34,326 nucleotides of DNA from Chitinophagaceae bacterium (GTDB lineage Bacteria > Bacteroidota > Bacteroidia > Chitinophagales > Chitinophagaceae). The stretch spans positions 1-34,326 of the forward strand of contig CANFKC010000048.1 of the NCBI GenBank assembly GCA_947447265.1, given 5' to 3'. The notes under the pieces are model-generated. The model worked only from the letters and a program-made list of their open reading frames with translations. It did not search any database and had not been told where the DNA came from. A program made the translations under genes and the position numbers. This document shows positions 7,972 through 17,474 of the stretch, one piece after another. The first letter of the stretch is position 1, and each line of letters begins with the position of its first letter.

Positions 7972-8367
7972 ATGGAATCTGACAATACTAAGCAAAAGTA
8001 CATTCCCGGCGTTTGTAACATCGGCATAAAGGAGTTACGTTCCAGACGCATGGCATCCATTGCCGCAATGCTAGCTGCATTTATAGCTGATGCCATGATA
8101 CGCCATTATTACCCGGGTAACCGGCAAATGGAGTTACTCGTATTTTTACCGCTATGCGCTGCGTTCATAAGTGCCTTGCAGGTGCATTTTAAATTCTGTA
8201 TCGCCTTCGGGCTGATAGGTGTTTTCAGTTTTGACGGTGAGCAACACAAAATAACAGACGACCAGAAAGAATTTCTTAAGGCCGACCGCCAGAAAGCCAT
8301 AAAAATAATCGGACTGGGAATTTTAATGGCTGCTGCAGTAACTGCCGTTTATTATTTCTGGCACTAG
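7972..8367 (+). CDS. Small polytopic membrane protein of unknown function
   Basis: A 131-aa protein from ATG 7972. An extension to TTG 7939 is possible but would overlap the likely promoter. It has a short polar N-terminus with PGVCNIGIKELRSRR, two adjacent membrane segments (about residues 30-70), a charged loop (TDDQKEFLKADRQKA) and a last membrane helix near the C-terminus. The cysteine-containing N-terminal motif looks conserved in character but I cannot name the family. It converges with the nucleoid-associated protein gene with only 16 bp between stop codons. Confidence 0.75.
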   Translation: MESDNTKQKYIPGVCNIGIKELRSRRMASIAAMLAAFIADAMIRHYYPGNRQMELLVFLPLCAAFISALQVHFKFCIAFGLIGVFSFDGEQHKITDDQKEFLKADRQKAIKIIGLGILMAAAVTAVYYFWH

Positions 8368-8383
8368 CCCACTCCTTGTTCCT

Positions 8384-9433
8384 TTAAGACTCTTCGTCGA
8401 AGTATATTTTGTAATAGCTTTTGCCCGTTGCATCGTCATAACCACGCTCAATAAGGCTTTTATCTCCGTGAATATAAACGTGGAAATTATGATCGAGCTT
8501 AAGTACGCTCTTAAATACCTTAGCCTGCTTTTTTACCGCTTGTAGCGAAATGCCAAATTTATCGGGTATATCTACATCGTTATTTTCAGAATAAGTATCA
8601 CCAAAATTCCGGAAAGAATCAATAAGCTCTTTATCGTAAAGCACTTCTTTTTCAAACTTTTCCTTCTCGAACATCTCATTGCCCTTAAAGTACTCCACAG
8701 ATCTGTTAAGCAGGTCTATCTGGTCAGTCTTTTCCATCTCAAACTCCTGCGGAACCTGTTTTGCAATAAATTGCTTGGTAAGTGTAAGAAACTGGTTCGT
8801 CTGGAAATATTCATTGGCCTGTGGCGCTACGCTTAAAAACGTTTCCCTCCAGAATACAGCTTCTGTACCTTTTGTCGCATTATCGGCAATCAGCACATCA
8901 AAGCCTTGCTCCCCTTTTGTAGGGAATACCAGGCAACCTTTATCGAACTTCGACACTTCCACCCCCTCACGCAACACCATATTAAATTCCTTGCCGTCTA
9001 TCGAAAGATCAAGAAAATTGCTTTTAGTTTCTGTTTTAAAAATACCGATACCTTCCACATAGGCACCATCAACAACACAGTTTCCATAATGACAAACATA
9101 GAGTTCTCCCTCTTTTATTTGCGGGTGCTCCGTGCTTTCAAAAAGGTGTTTGGCTATATTAATGGAGTTCTGGTGAAAAGTTGTCTCATCCGTAAATATC
9201 TCCAGACAAAAGTTATAAACTTCGTTATAATTTAATGATGACAGGTGGTGAAACGAATACATGCTCATCTGGTCAGTAAACCGACTGAGAAATGGCGCAG
9301 TTATCTTCTCTTTATCCTTCTGAGCAAGTTCCAACGGAGCTTTAGATAGCACAAGTTCGCCACCCGTACCCTTGTTACCCACAAAATGCACTGACATATT
9401 CAGTAAGTTGCTATCACTAAGGTCCATCGCCAT
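8384..9433 (-). CDS. Nucleoid-associated protein (NdpA/YejK family)
   Basis: A 349-aa protein matching the NA37/NdpA family in length and layout: an N-terminal region with NLLNMSVHFVGNKGTGGELVLS, a central region with EVYNFCLEIF and KHLFEST, and a C-terminal domain with YFDEES at the end. E. coli YejK is a nucleoid-associated protein; the function in Bacteroidota is not well defined. Cytoplasmic, no signal peptide. A TATTTTTG hexamer-like -7 element on the minus strand at 9451-9458 could drive it. Confidence 0.85.
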   Translation of the reverse strand: MAMDLSDSNLLNMSVHFVGNKGTGGELVLSKAPLELAQKDKEKITAPFLSRFTDQMSMYSFHHLSSLNYNEVYNFCLEIFTDETTFHQNSINIAKHLFESTEHPQIKEGELYVCHYGNCVVDGAYVEGIGIFKTETKSNFLDLSIDGKEFNMVLREGVEVSKFDKGCLVFPTKGEQGFDVLIADNATKGTEAVFWRETFLSVAPQANEYFQTNQFLTLTKQFIAKQVPQEFEMEKTDQIDLLNRSVEYFKGNEMFEKEKFEKEVLYDKELIDSFRNFGDTYSENNDVDIPDKFGISLQAVKKQAKVFKSVLKLDHNFHVYIHGDKSLIERGYDDATGKSYYKIYFDEES

Positions 9434-9505
9434 ACAATTACAATTTTGCTCAAAAATAGGTTAACCGCTGTTCTTATTATAGAACAACTGTCCACAAAAT
9501 AAAAA

Positions 9506-9529
9506 GGGTTCAGGTGTTTACCTGAACCC
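9506..9529 (-). terminator. Rho-independent terminator of htpG
   Basis: 9-bp perfect stem GGGTTCAGG / CCTGAACCC with a 6-nt loop, lying 21 bp after the htpG stop; on the minus strand it is followed by a T-rich run (TTTTTATTTT). Confidence 0.85.
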
Positions 9530-9549
9530 CAAATAATTACAGTCTAAAT

Positions 9550-11433
9550 TTATATCAATTCAATGCTTCTGGTAACAAATTCTGTTAATTCAGCACCAGT
9601 CAACATTCCCTGAGAAAGCATAGCAAGGTCGAATGCCTGCTTCGCCAGTTGCTCCTGCAAACCTGCATCGGCTTTAAGAATTTTATCAATAAGCTTGTGG
9701 TTTCCGTTAATAGCCACTTTATAGTTATCTGGTAATGAGCCATAGAAGCTCATTCCGCCACCACCCATTTTGGCCATATCCTTCATGCGGCGCATGAATT
9801 CATCCATAGTAACGGTAACCGGAAATTCACCCGGGTTTAATGCTTCCACCTCTACCTTCATATTACTGTTGGTAATAGCCTTTTCAAAAATACCTTTTAC
9901 CTGGCCTTTTTGTTCTTCATTCAGTACCAATGAAATTTCTTCGCCTTTGTCAATCAACTTATCTGCAACATCAGCATCAATACGCTTTAATGTTGTTTTA
10001 TCCAGCTTGCGCTCCAACTGGCTGATGAAGTGCGGATCAATTGGAGAATCCATTACCAACACATCATAATCCTTTTTGCCTGCGCTTTGTATAAAGCTGT
10101 CTTGCTTGGCAGGATCTGACGCATATAGAAAAACAACATTACCATCCTTGCCGGTTTGTATGTCTTTCACCTTATCAGAATACTCACTTATAGTGTAATT
10201 TTCCTTCTTAGTGTTTGTAAGCAGAGCAAAATCCTTAGCCTTATCATAGAACTTGTCTTCGCTTATCATGCCGTATTTCACGAACATACCAATGTCTGAC
10301 CATTTTTCTTCGTAAGCCTTACGATCGTTCTTAAATAATTCCGACAATTTGTCTGCCACCTTCTTGGTGACATAAGTGTTGATCTTCTTTACATTGCTAT
10401 CCGCCTGCAGGAAGCTGCGCGATACGTTCAATGGGATATCCGGAGAATCTAACACACCATGCAACAACATCAGGAACTCAGGCACGACATCCTTTACCTC
10501 ATCGGTAATAAACACCTGACGGCTGAACAATTTAATTTTGTTACGCTGAAGATCCATATCGTTCTTCACCTTAGGGAAATACAATACCCCGGTAAGATTA
10601 AACGGATAGTCTACGTTAAGATGTATCCAGAATAGCGGATCTTCACCCATAGGGTACAATTCCCTGTAAAATTTCAGGTAGTCTTCGTCCTTAAGTTCCG
10701 AAGGCGGCTTAGTCCAGATAGGTGTTGTATTGTTGACAATGTTGTCCACTTCAACATCCTTCATCTTTGGCTTACCTTCCTCATCTACACCATCCTCTTC
10801 AGATTCTGTATTGGTTCCAAACTTAACTGGCACAGGCAAGAATTTGCAGTACTTATCTAAAATACCCTGCAACTTCCACTTGTCGAGAAACTCCTCGCTT
10901 TCAGCATTCAAATGCAAAATAACGTCAGTACCGCGCGTGGTTCTGTCACCTGCAGTAATTTCAAACTCTGTGCTACCATCGCATATCCAGCGCGCTGGTA
11001 CGGCACCATCCTGATAGGACATTGTATTGATCTCTACAGAATCAGCAACCATGAATGCTGAATAAAAGCCAAGACCGAATTTACCAATCAGTTCATTCGC
11101 ATCCTTAGCTTCCTTAAACTTATCTAAAAACTCAGTTGCTCCCGAAAAAGCGATCTGATTAATGTACTTTTTAATCTCTTCAGCCGTCATACCCAGACCG
11201 TTATCACTAATAGTGATGGTCTTTTTGTCAGCATCAAACGCAACATCTACCCTGCTCTCACCAATCGGGCCACTATATTGCCCAAGCGCTGCAAGACGAT
11301 TGATCTTCTGAACCGCATCAACGGCATTGCTTACTAACTCGCGTAAAAAAATCTCATTATCCGAGTATAAAAACTTCTTGATGATCGGAAATATATTTTC
11401 CGTGTGAATGGAAATGGTTCCTTTTTCCTGCAT
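9550..11433 (-). CDS. htpG: Molecular chaperone HtpG (Hsp90)
   Basis: A 627-aa Hsp90 protein. The GHKL ATPase domain is at about residues 1-230, with the motifs FLRELVSNAVDA, ISDNGLGM and GKFGLGFYSAFMVAD. The middle domain includes YFPKVKNDM and LNVSRSFLQ, and the C-terminal dimerisation domain ends in VTRSIELI; there is no eukaryote-type MEEVD tail. A charged acidic segment near residue 210 (EEDGVDEEGKPK) links the first two domains. It is an ATP-dependent cytoplasmic chaperone. Monocistronic, with its own terminator. Confidence 0.98.
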   Translation of the reverse strand: MQEKGTISIHTENIFPIIKKFLYSDNEIFLRELVSNAVDAVQKINRLAALGQYSGPIGESRVDVAFDADKKTITISDNGLGMTAEEIKKYINQIAFSGATEFLDKFKEAKDANELIGKFGLGFYSAFMVADSVEINTMSYQDGAVPARWICDGSTEFEITAGDRTTRGTDVILHLNAESEEFLDKWKLQGILDKYCKFLPVPVKFGTNTESEEDGVDEEGKPKMKDVEVDNIVNNTTPIWTKPPSELKDEDYLKFYRELYPMGEDPLFWIHLNVDYPFNLTGVLYFPKVKNDMDLQRNKIKLFSRQVFITDEVKDVVPEFLMLLHGVLDSPDIPLNVSRSFLQADSNVKKINTYVTKKVADKLSELFKNDRKAYEEKWSDIGMFVKYGMISEDKFYDKAKDFALLTNTKKENYTISEYSDKVKDIQTGKDGNVVFLYASDPAKQDSFIQSAGKKDYDVLVMDSPIDPHFISQLERKLDKTTLKRIDADVADKLIDKGEEISLVLNEEQKGQVKGIFEKAITNSNMKVEVEALNPGEFPVTVTMDEFMRRMKDMAKMGGGGMSFYGSLPDNYKVAINGNHKLIDKILKADAGLQEQLAKQAFDLAMLSQGMLTGAELTEFVTRSIELI

Positions 11434-11599
11434 AGTATTATGGTTTTAGTAACCTAATATCAATTGATGTTCCAAACAAAGAATATTGCCAAATTGACAG
11501 AAAATAGTCTGTTCCATGACGGTATTCAACACAACTTGACTGGATATACCTCACCCCAAAACAACGACAAAGACAATCCTGTCAAAACAAAATTGAAAA

Positions 11600-11630
11600 A
11601 AAATGGCTGCAACCAAGTTGCAGCCATTTT
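11600..11630 (-). terminator. Rho-independent terminator of the gldKLMN operon
   Basis: A perfect 14-bp stem (11600-11613 with 11617-11630) and a 3-nt loop, 22 bp after the gldN stop. On the minus strand it runs into a T-tract. It marks the end of the gld operon. Confidence 0.9.
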
Positions 11631-11651
11631 GAATAAAAGTAGTTATTGAAA

Positions 11652-12743
11652 TTAGAATTTCCACAGATTCCTTTTGTAGCGTTGAATTTCACGCTCGATC
11701 CTGTTTGATTCCTTGATCTGCCTAGCCCTATCTGGATATTTATCCTTGATCCTCAAATCTTGCGGATTTGATTCCTTAATGATAGTTGATTTAAATGCAC
11801 GTTGCAAGAAGATGTCATCGAAGCTGATATTGTAGATATCCCTTTGCGGATCGATAACTTCTTTCGCTGCGAACAAGTTACGGCAATGTTTGAAGTTAAG
11901 GTAGAACGGATGGCTATCGCCGATTTCAACACCAGTAGTAGTCTTCAATTTCTTAACAGGTCCCATTCCGATGATTTCAGTTACTACACGTCCCCTTACC
12001 TTATCGAAGAAGATATCTTCTTTAAGTTCGAAACGGGTTACTGAATCCGGGTTAAACTGATTAGCTACAGTTTTAGTACCTGTGATCTCACCAGTAGTGT
12101 CAATAAGTGTCATGATAGAGCTATCACGGAACTTCTGCATTACTTTACTATACGTGATTTTCTTTTTGAATGCATCATCTTCATAAGCGATCAACTTACC
12201 ATTTTTGATACCATCCATGATGAACTGGATAAGTGTTTCGCCAGGTATAGCGAAGATCCTGTTTTCAGAATCCCTTGTATCAATTTCTCTCCAGATCCTC
12301 TTGTAGAACTTAGCACTGTTCTTATCATTTTCAGGGAAAGGGAAAGGTTTTGCACCTTTAAGATTCGCCAATTTGTAGTAACCATCCAAAGGCTTCGTTG
12401 AATCCACATCCACCGACTTAAAGTCAAATGAATCAGCATCAGCAACTATGTCAGCAGACGCAATACCGGTATCTTCGACTGGCATTGGTACTTCCGGTTC
12501 AGTACTAGCAGCTGGCGGAGGCGTCGTAGTAGGCGCAGCTCCGGCATTACCAGTTTGTGAATCGCCAGCGCCACTCTTATCACCTTTTCCCTTCTTCTTG
12601 TTAGATTTCGTAGTAGTAGCAGACTTTTTAGCAGCACCACCACCAGCACCTGCGCCCTTTTTCTTTGCCTTTTGCGCTACTGAATCAACAGTTAAGCAAA
12701 CTGCAAGGAGGAGAACCATTGAAAATAAAATATTCCTTTTCAT
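11652..12743 (-). CDS. gldN: Gliding motility / type IX secretion protein GldN
   Basis: A 363-aa periplasmic protein: signal peptide ending near SVAQ (residue 24), then a Lys/Gly/Ala/Ser-rich low-complexity stretch (about residues 25-85) and a proline-rich acidic linker. The GldN domain follows from about residue 125, with RIWREIDTRDSENRIFAIPG, IMDGIKNGKLIAYEDD and a C-terminal KESNRIEREIQRYKRNLWKF. GldN binds GldK to form the periplasmic ring of the type IX secretion system. It is the last gene of gldK-L-M-N. The long low-complexity linker is larger than in Flavobacterium GldN. Confidence 0.95.
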   Translation of the reverse strand: MKRNILFSMVLLLAVCLTVDSVAQKAKKKGAGAGGGAAKKSATTTKSNKKKGKGDKSGAGDSQTGNAGAAPTTTPPPAASTEPEVPMPVEDTGIASADIVADADSFDFKSVDVDSTKPLDGYYKLANLKGAKPFPFPENDKNSAKFYKRIWREIDTRDSENRIFAIPGETLIQFIMDGIKNGKLIAYEDDAFKKKITYSKVMQKFRDSSIMTLIDTTGEITGTKTVANQFNPDSVTRFELKEDIFFDKVRGRVVTEIIGMGPVKKLKTTTGVEIGDSHPFYLNFKHCRNLFAAKEVIDPQRDIYNISFDDIFLQRAFKSTIIKESNPQDLRIKDKYPDRARQIKESNRIEREIQRYKRNLWKF

Positions 12744-12765
12744 AATAACAATTTTAATTTTTTAA

Positions 12766-14304
12766 TTACTGTACAGTGAAAATCATAGGGTCAAGAGGAC
12801 GCCTTAAACCATCAGGGCCTGTAGCAAAGATATCGTCAAATATAACTCTTGTACCCGGACCAGCACCATTCAGCGCTGCTTTCATTTGCGCATTCAATAT
12901 ATTACCATTCAATTCAAAAGGCTGAGGGTCTTGTCTTGGCCTGATAACGAACATCTTAAAGTGGTTCACGTTAAAAGTAGCTGCAAAATCGAAGTCTTCA
13001 AGATTAGCAAATACTTTATCAGTAGAAGTTAACTGCGCTTTAGGAACAGCACCACCTGTCTTACCACCGAATTTAGCTTTCGGATTAGGAAGACGTTTGC
13101 AACGGAAATCAGATTCACCAAGCTTAACGCTCTTACCTGTTGCATCAACACCGTAGATAGCAACTTTTGCAATGCCTGACTTTGTAACAGTAACATTGTA
13201 TTTACCCTTGCTACCGGTCATAGTACCGTTATCAATTGTCGTTTTCAACTTGTCAGTAGGTGTACCTGGAGCAGATACAGAAACAGGGTTATCAACACCA
13301 ATGTAGAACACGTTCATTTTATCAGGAGAAACAACAGCTGAAGGCTTAGCTACAGTATAGCTAATTTCAGGTGTTTTCCAGTTACCCATAGTACCGTCAG
13401 CCTTCTTCATTTGCAAAGTAGCAGACCATTTGAAGTCACCCTCGTGAGATGTGCTAACGGTATAAGTACCCTTACCCTCTTTTACATTCAACCTTTGACC
13501 ACCAACTGTAATATCTGGATTAATTGAATTACTGAAAGCAGTAAGGAAAACTTCAGCAGTATATGGCTGACCAACCAACAGGTAAGTAGGAGATGTAGGC
13601 ACCGCTATCGCTGCATATTGATCCAATACAAGATCAGTATGAGTAACGTCGCCCAATATCTTCTTAACAGCAGCGTTTTCAGTGCTTACCAAGTCAGCGC
13701 TGATCTTAGTCAGAGACGTAAATGCAGCAGTAAGTGGAATACCTTCTCCGAAGAAATTATCTTCCCACGTGGTCTTTACACCACCTTTGCCCCTTGCAGG
13801 TGCGTCAGCATTCAAAGCCATTTTGAAACCTGCTCTGTCTTTCGGATCAAGCTCATTCAAAATTTTCGCCTGAGTTTCTTCAATTTTCTTCTTTAGAACC
13901 TCACCACCATGTTGATTTATCATCAGACGGTAGCTAAGATCAACATCTTCACGCATTTTGTAGTCGCCTAAATTAGTATCAAGCTTACCACAAACTGCTT
14001 CAAATTTACCCCTTGTTTCGTCAATAACCTTCTGAAGATCAGCTGACGCCGCTTTTACGCGGTTAGCCCTTTCCCAGAAAGGCTTTGCACGAGCCGGATC
14101 ATCCTTCAAAGTACTGGCGGCAAATGAGGCAAATGTTTGGTCAATAGAACCCTGAACGTTATTCGTAGAATTTTCAAGCCCTATTGTAATATTCCTAAAT
14201 GAATCAAGTACTTTTTCAGTAATTGTGGTAGCTGCGAGACCTAGCAGTACAAGGTATAAAATACCCATCATTTTCTGCCGCGGGGTTTCATTTACTCCTG
14301 CCAT
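12766..14304 (-). CDS. gldM: Gliding motility / type IX secretion motor protein GldM
   Basis: A 512-aa protein beginning MAGVNETPRQKMMGILYLVL, the hallmark GldM start, with one membrane helix at about residues 12-30. The rest is periplasmic: a helical region (30-220) and then beta-rich domains. GldM forms the rod of the inner-membrane GldLM motor, which uses the proton gradient and reaches the GldKN ring. Gene order and the 22-bp gap to gldN support co-transcription. Confidence 0.96.
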   Translation of the reverse strand: MAGVNETPRQKMMGILYLVLLGLAATTITEKVLDSFRNITIGLENSTNNVQGSIDQTFASFAASTLKDDPARAKPFWERANRVKAASADLQKVIDETRGKFEAVCGKLDTNLGDYKMREDVDLSYRLMINQHGGEVLKKKIEETQAKILNELDPKDRAGFKMALNADAPARGKGGVKTTWEDNFFGEGIPLTAAFTSLTKISADLVSTENAAVKKILGDVTHTDLVLDQYAAIAVPTSPTYLLVGQPYTAEVFLTAFSNSINPDITVGGQRLNVKEGKGTYTVSTSHEGDFKWSATLQMKKADGTMGNWKTPEISYTVAKPSAVVSPDKMNVFYIGVDNPVSVSAPGTPTDKLKTTIDNGTMTGSKGKYNVTVTKSGIAKVAIYGVDATGKSVKLGESDFRCKRLPNPKAKFGGKTGGAVPKAQLTSTDKVFANLEDFDFAATFNVNHFKMFVIRPRQDPQPFELNGNILNAQMKAALNGAGPGTRVIFDDIFATGPDGLRRPLDPMIFTVQ

Positions 14305-14343
14305 GCGAATTAATAATTTAAGATTAGGTTAGCTGTTGTAAGG

Positions 14344-15090
14344 TTAGTTTTTTCTGAATGCATCCAATTGAGCCTGGTAAACTTTCGCCAGATCCGTGAT
14401 GTTTTTGTTGTAAGCTTTCATACCCTGTGTTGCAGCTTCGAATTCTTTAAGCATAGTAGCAGAAGAAGTAGTCATTGCATTGATAGCACCTAATGTTTTG
14501 TTGAATGTGTCGAAGCTTGCATTCATGTCGCTCATGTTCTTAGCATAAGCCTTCATACCCTGGCTTGCTATCTCAAAATCTTTCAGCATCTGAGTTGATG
14601 CAATTGACATTTGGTTGATAGACTGTAAAGTCTTACCAAAAGCATCGAAATCCTTTCCAACTGTAGAAACGTTATCACGGAATTTCCTCAAATCACCAGT
14701 AGCACCTTCTATTTCTTTAACCATGTTCAGAGTTACATTTCCTGTTCCTGCAACCTGGTTAACTGTTTCAACTGTTTTAGTAAATTGTTCAAACCCTTTG
14801 CTTAATTTCTGTATAACAGCAGGGCTGATAGCAGTAGCTAACAAATCGTCAAGGCCAGATCCAGATGCTTTTTGCTCTTCCGGAGTTGGTTCCTTAGAGT
14901 CCATCGCAGCAAAACCAAGAATGGCGAATAACACAGATTCTGTCATTAGACCAGCGGCAATCATGAACTCACCACCTCTCCAGTGGAGAATTTTGAACAT
15001 CAAACCAATGATAACCACACTGGCACCCCATGAAATTACGCTATTAAGTCCCGGTCTTTTTCCTGCTGATTGCTGAGGATTATTGCTCAT
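14344..15090 (-). CDS. gldL: Gliding motility / type IX secretion motor protein GldL
   Basis: A 248-aa inner-membrane protein with two N-terminal helices (about residues 16-36 and 42-62). It carries the GldL signature FKILHWRGGEFMIAAGLMTE, including the membrane glutamate (E51) that corresponds to the proton-pathway residue. The C-terminal cytoplasmic part is predicted helical and contains an internal repeat of roughly 55 residues: QMLKDFEIASQGMKAYAKN and TMLKEFEAATQGMKAYNKN. It pairs with GldM as the motor. Confidence 0.96.
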   Translation of the reverse strand: MSNNPQQSAGKRPGLNSVISWGASVVIIGLMFKILHWRGGEFMIAAGLMTESVLFAILGFAAMDSKEPTPEEQKASGSGLDDLLATAISPAVIQKLSKGFEQFTKTVETVNQVAGTGNVTLNMVKEIEGATGDLRKFRDNVSTVGKDFDAFGKTLQSINQMSIASTQMLKDFEIASQGMKAYAKNMSDMNASFDTFNKTLGAINAMTTSSATMLKEFEAATQGMKAYNKNITDLAKVYQAQLDAFRKN

Positions 15091-15160
15091 AGTTCAATTG
15101 AATTTTAATGGATTTATTAAAGTTGATTGTGATTTTTAGATTTTCTCTTTAGATTTTGAA

Positions 15161-16792
15161 TTATTTCTTTTTTGTTGGTGCAGCCTTTTTACGGGTAGCA
15201 GTTACATTAGTCAATATTTCCGGAGCAGCCATTACACACCTGAAACCGATGAAGCAATGTGCTGTATTCTGCATTTCGAAATCACGAGAATAAGGACTTA
15301 ATGATTTTGCATTACTTAAGAAAGAACCACCACGAACAACTTTACGTTTCATTGGGTCAGAATCGTTTGCGTCTGCATCATATAATAATACAGGGTTAAC
15401 GTCAGCTACGAAAGCGAAAGTTGATGGACTATAAGCGTCCATTGTCCATTCTGCAACGTTACCTATCATATTGTAAACACCGAAATCGTTTGGAGAATAA
15501 GACATTACAGGAACTGTGAACGGAGAACCGTCACCAGTGTAATTACCTTCATCTTGTTTGAAGTTAGCTGTAAGACCTTTTTTGTCAGAAGGAATTGAAG
15601 TTTTATCATCAGCAACCATTGGATCGTAGAACGCCAAAGTATCTTCTTTCAGCGCAGCTGAGTTATCAACAGTTGTAGTTGCAGAAGACAACCAGCTTGA
15701 GTTTGGATCTTCAGAACCAGCAGCAGGCGTAGTAGGAGCAGGAGTTTCTACCGGTGTAGCAACAGTTGCAGTAGAATCAGTAGCTTTTTTGCCACCTTTC
15801 TTCACTTTCTTATCTTTCTTGCTTGCCTTTTCTTCTTTAGCGGTAGACTTATCTTCTTTAGCCGCATCTTTTTCTTTAGATTCTTTTACCTGACTAAGTG
15901 AACCACCGTCAGCTAACATTTTATTGTAAGCCCTCATATCCTGCTGAGCAGCATACACCCACTGTGCTTCAGAAGGCAGGCTGTAAGATAAATGATAGCT
16001 CTTCATATAATCAGCAACTGTAGCAAAGCCATTAGAAGTCATTGACCTCCACGAGCAGAACGCCCTTGCCTGCTTCCAGTTAACACCTACAACTGGATAA
16101 TCGTCGTATGGAGGGCTGGTGAAATAGTTTTCAACAAGGATGTCAGTTTGAGCGTTAGTAAGATCTTTTGCCCATATTTCCTCATCAGGAAACACAGAAA
16201 TCGATTCTGTAGCATAAGAACCAGCCTTCACCTTAGGATTAGTACCTTTTGAACGCATGTAAGTGAAAGCGAACTGGATAGAATCTTTCCTGATCTGTCC
16301 CCTCTCGTCAAGCAATGCACGAAGCTTAGCCCTCGTTTCTGCGTTATCAAAAAGTTCTTTATGGTCTACGTGAGCCCAGTTGATACGCCTTACTGTGTTT
16401 ATCTCATGACTGGCAGAATCAAGGACCTTTGCGTCTTTGAAATACTTATCGTCATCCTTAAGATAGTTAGTCACAGCGATTGAGTCAACTACCCACTCCA
16501 CGAACTGCCTGTACTGCTGGTTCGTAACCTCAGTTTTGTCAATAAAAAATGAAGAAAGACTTACTTTCTTAACACAATTGCTATCCGTAGCCTGCTGGCT
16601 ATATTTGATAACTGTTGTACCACCTGGAACATAAACCATTCCCTGAGGCGCAGTCAATTTCTGGTGCTCATATGGTATCACCGGACGAATGCGGGACTTT
16701 TGCTGTTGAGCGCTACAAAACATGGACAACGAAGATGCCGTAACAAACAATGACAATGCAAAATGCGTACCCTTCATATACATATTTATCAA
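15161..16792 (-). CDS. gldK: Gliding motility / type IX secretion protein GldK
   Basis: A 543-aa exported protein with an FGE-sulfatase (SUMF1-like) fold: it starts with GMVYVPGGTT and FFIDKTEVTNQQYRQFVEWV near residues 55-100 and ends with NVAEWTMDAYSP, RKVVRGGSFL and CFIGFRCVMA. An N-terminal signal precedes it (SMFCSAQ); a lipobox is weak. The true start may be the ATG at 16777 (MKGTHF). A Lys/Glu/Ala/Thr-rich low-complexity insertion of about 70 residues (around 300-375) interrupts the domain. GldK with GldN forms the periplasmic ring. First gene of the operon. Confidence 0.95.
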   Translation of the reverse strand: MINMYMKGTHFALSLFVTASSLSMFCSAQQQKSRIRPVIPYEHQKLTAPQGMVYVPGGTTVIKYSQQATDSNCVKKVSLSSFFIDKTEVTNQQYRQFVEWVVDSIAVTNYLKDDDKYFKDAKVLDSASHEINTVRRINWAHVDHKELFDNAETRAKLRALLDERGQIRKDSIQFAFTYMRSKGTNPKVKAGSYATESISVFPDEEIWAKDLTNAQTDILVENYFTSPPYDDYPVVGVNWKQARAFCSWRSMTSNGFATVADYMKSYHLSYSLPSEAQWVYAAQQDMRAYNKMLADGGSLSQVKESKEKDAAKEDKSTAKEEKASKKDKKVKKGGKKATDSTATVATPVETPAPTTPAAGSEDPNSSWLSSATTTVDNSAALKEDTLAFYDPMVADDKTSIPSDKKGLTANFKQDEGNYTGDGSPFTVPVMSYSPNDFGVYNMIGNVAEWTMDAYSPSTFAFVADVNPVLLYDADANDSDPMKRKVVRGGSFLSNAKSLSPYSRDFEMQNTAHCFIGFRCVMAAPEILTNVTATRKKAAPTKKK

Positions 16793-17474
16793 TTTTAATG
16801 TGAATTCCTGAATTTAGTAATTTAACTGTTGATTGCTCAAGACCTCTACACATGAATGATACCACAGGCGGTAATATATCACACCAACTTTCACGTTTCT
16901 TTAAGCAACTTTCGACAAAAAAAATAAAATTCCAGCACAATAACAAGTTTTTGGCCTGTTATTGATTTATTTATTTTTCGTAAAGATAATTAACTTATCG
17001 TAAAAGTAAAAAAAAAATGAAAAAATATCGACGGATGCTAACAATAACCACAAAATTAATAAACCATTACACTGCAAAATAAAGCACTTTATTAACTAAA
17101 GGTTATACTAATATAGCTGCTGGTGTGGGTTTTACGAAATAATTACCATGTGGATAACATGTTAGTTGATTGTGAATTACTCAATATAAAATAATTGTTA
17201 GTTAGTTATTACACGCCTGTTTTCCTCTTAAAATTAGTCAATTATCACCTACTCTTCTGCCCTGTTTAGCTGCGTATAGAAGCAAATTCCGGCATTTACA
17301 TGCAAATTTTATAGAACAAAGCCCAATGGTTAACATATCGATAGCTTAACGTACAAATTTTAAATGAAAAATATCAATAAACCATTAGGGAGTAGTTAGA
17401 ACATAGAAAATGTATCCGATAATTTACTTTAGGAAGCATCCGATAAAACAGAAAACCAAAAGTATCATATAAAT
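16793..17474. other. AT-rich intergenic region before gldK
   Basis: 682 bp without a credible gene. It must hold the gldKLMN promoter. A minus-strand TAATTTTG (17051-17058) fits the -7 consensus, with a TTTG 16 bp upstream, but would leave a leader of about 250 nt. A 9-bp direct repeat (ATCCGATAA) occurs twice near 17414 and 17439. I see no terminator for msrA and no RNA gene. Confidence 0.4.

Noticed and set aside
17411-17447. Two ATCCGATAA direct repeats after msrA as an operator or array.
   Set aside because: Only two copies in AT-rich DNA, with no symmetry and no neighbouring regulator.
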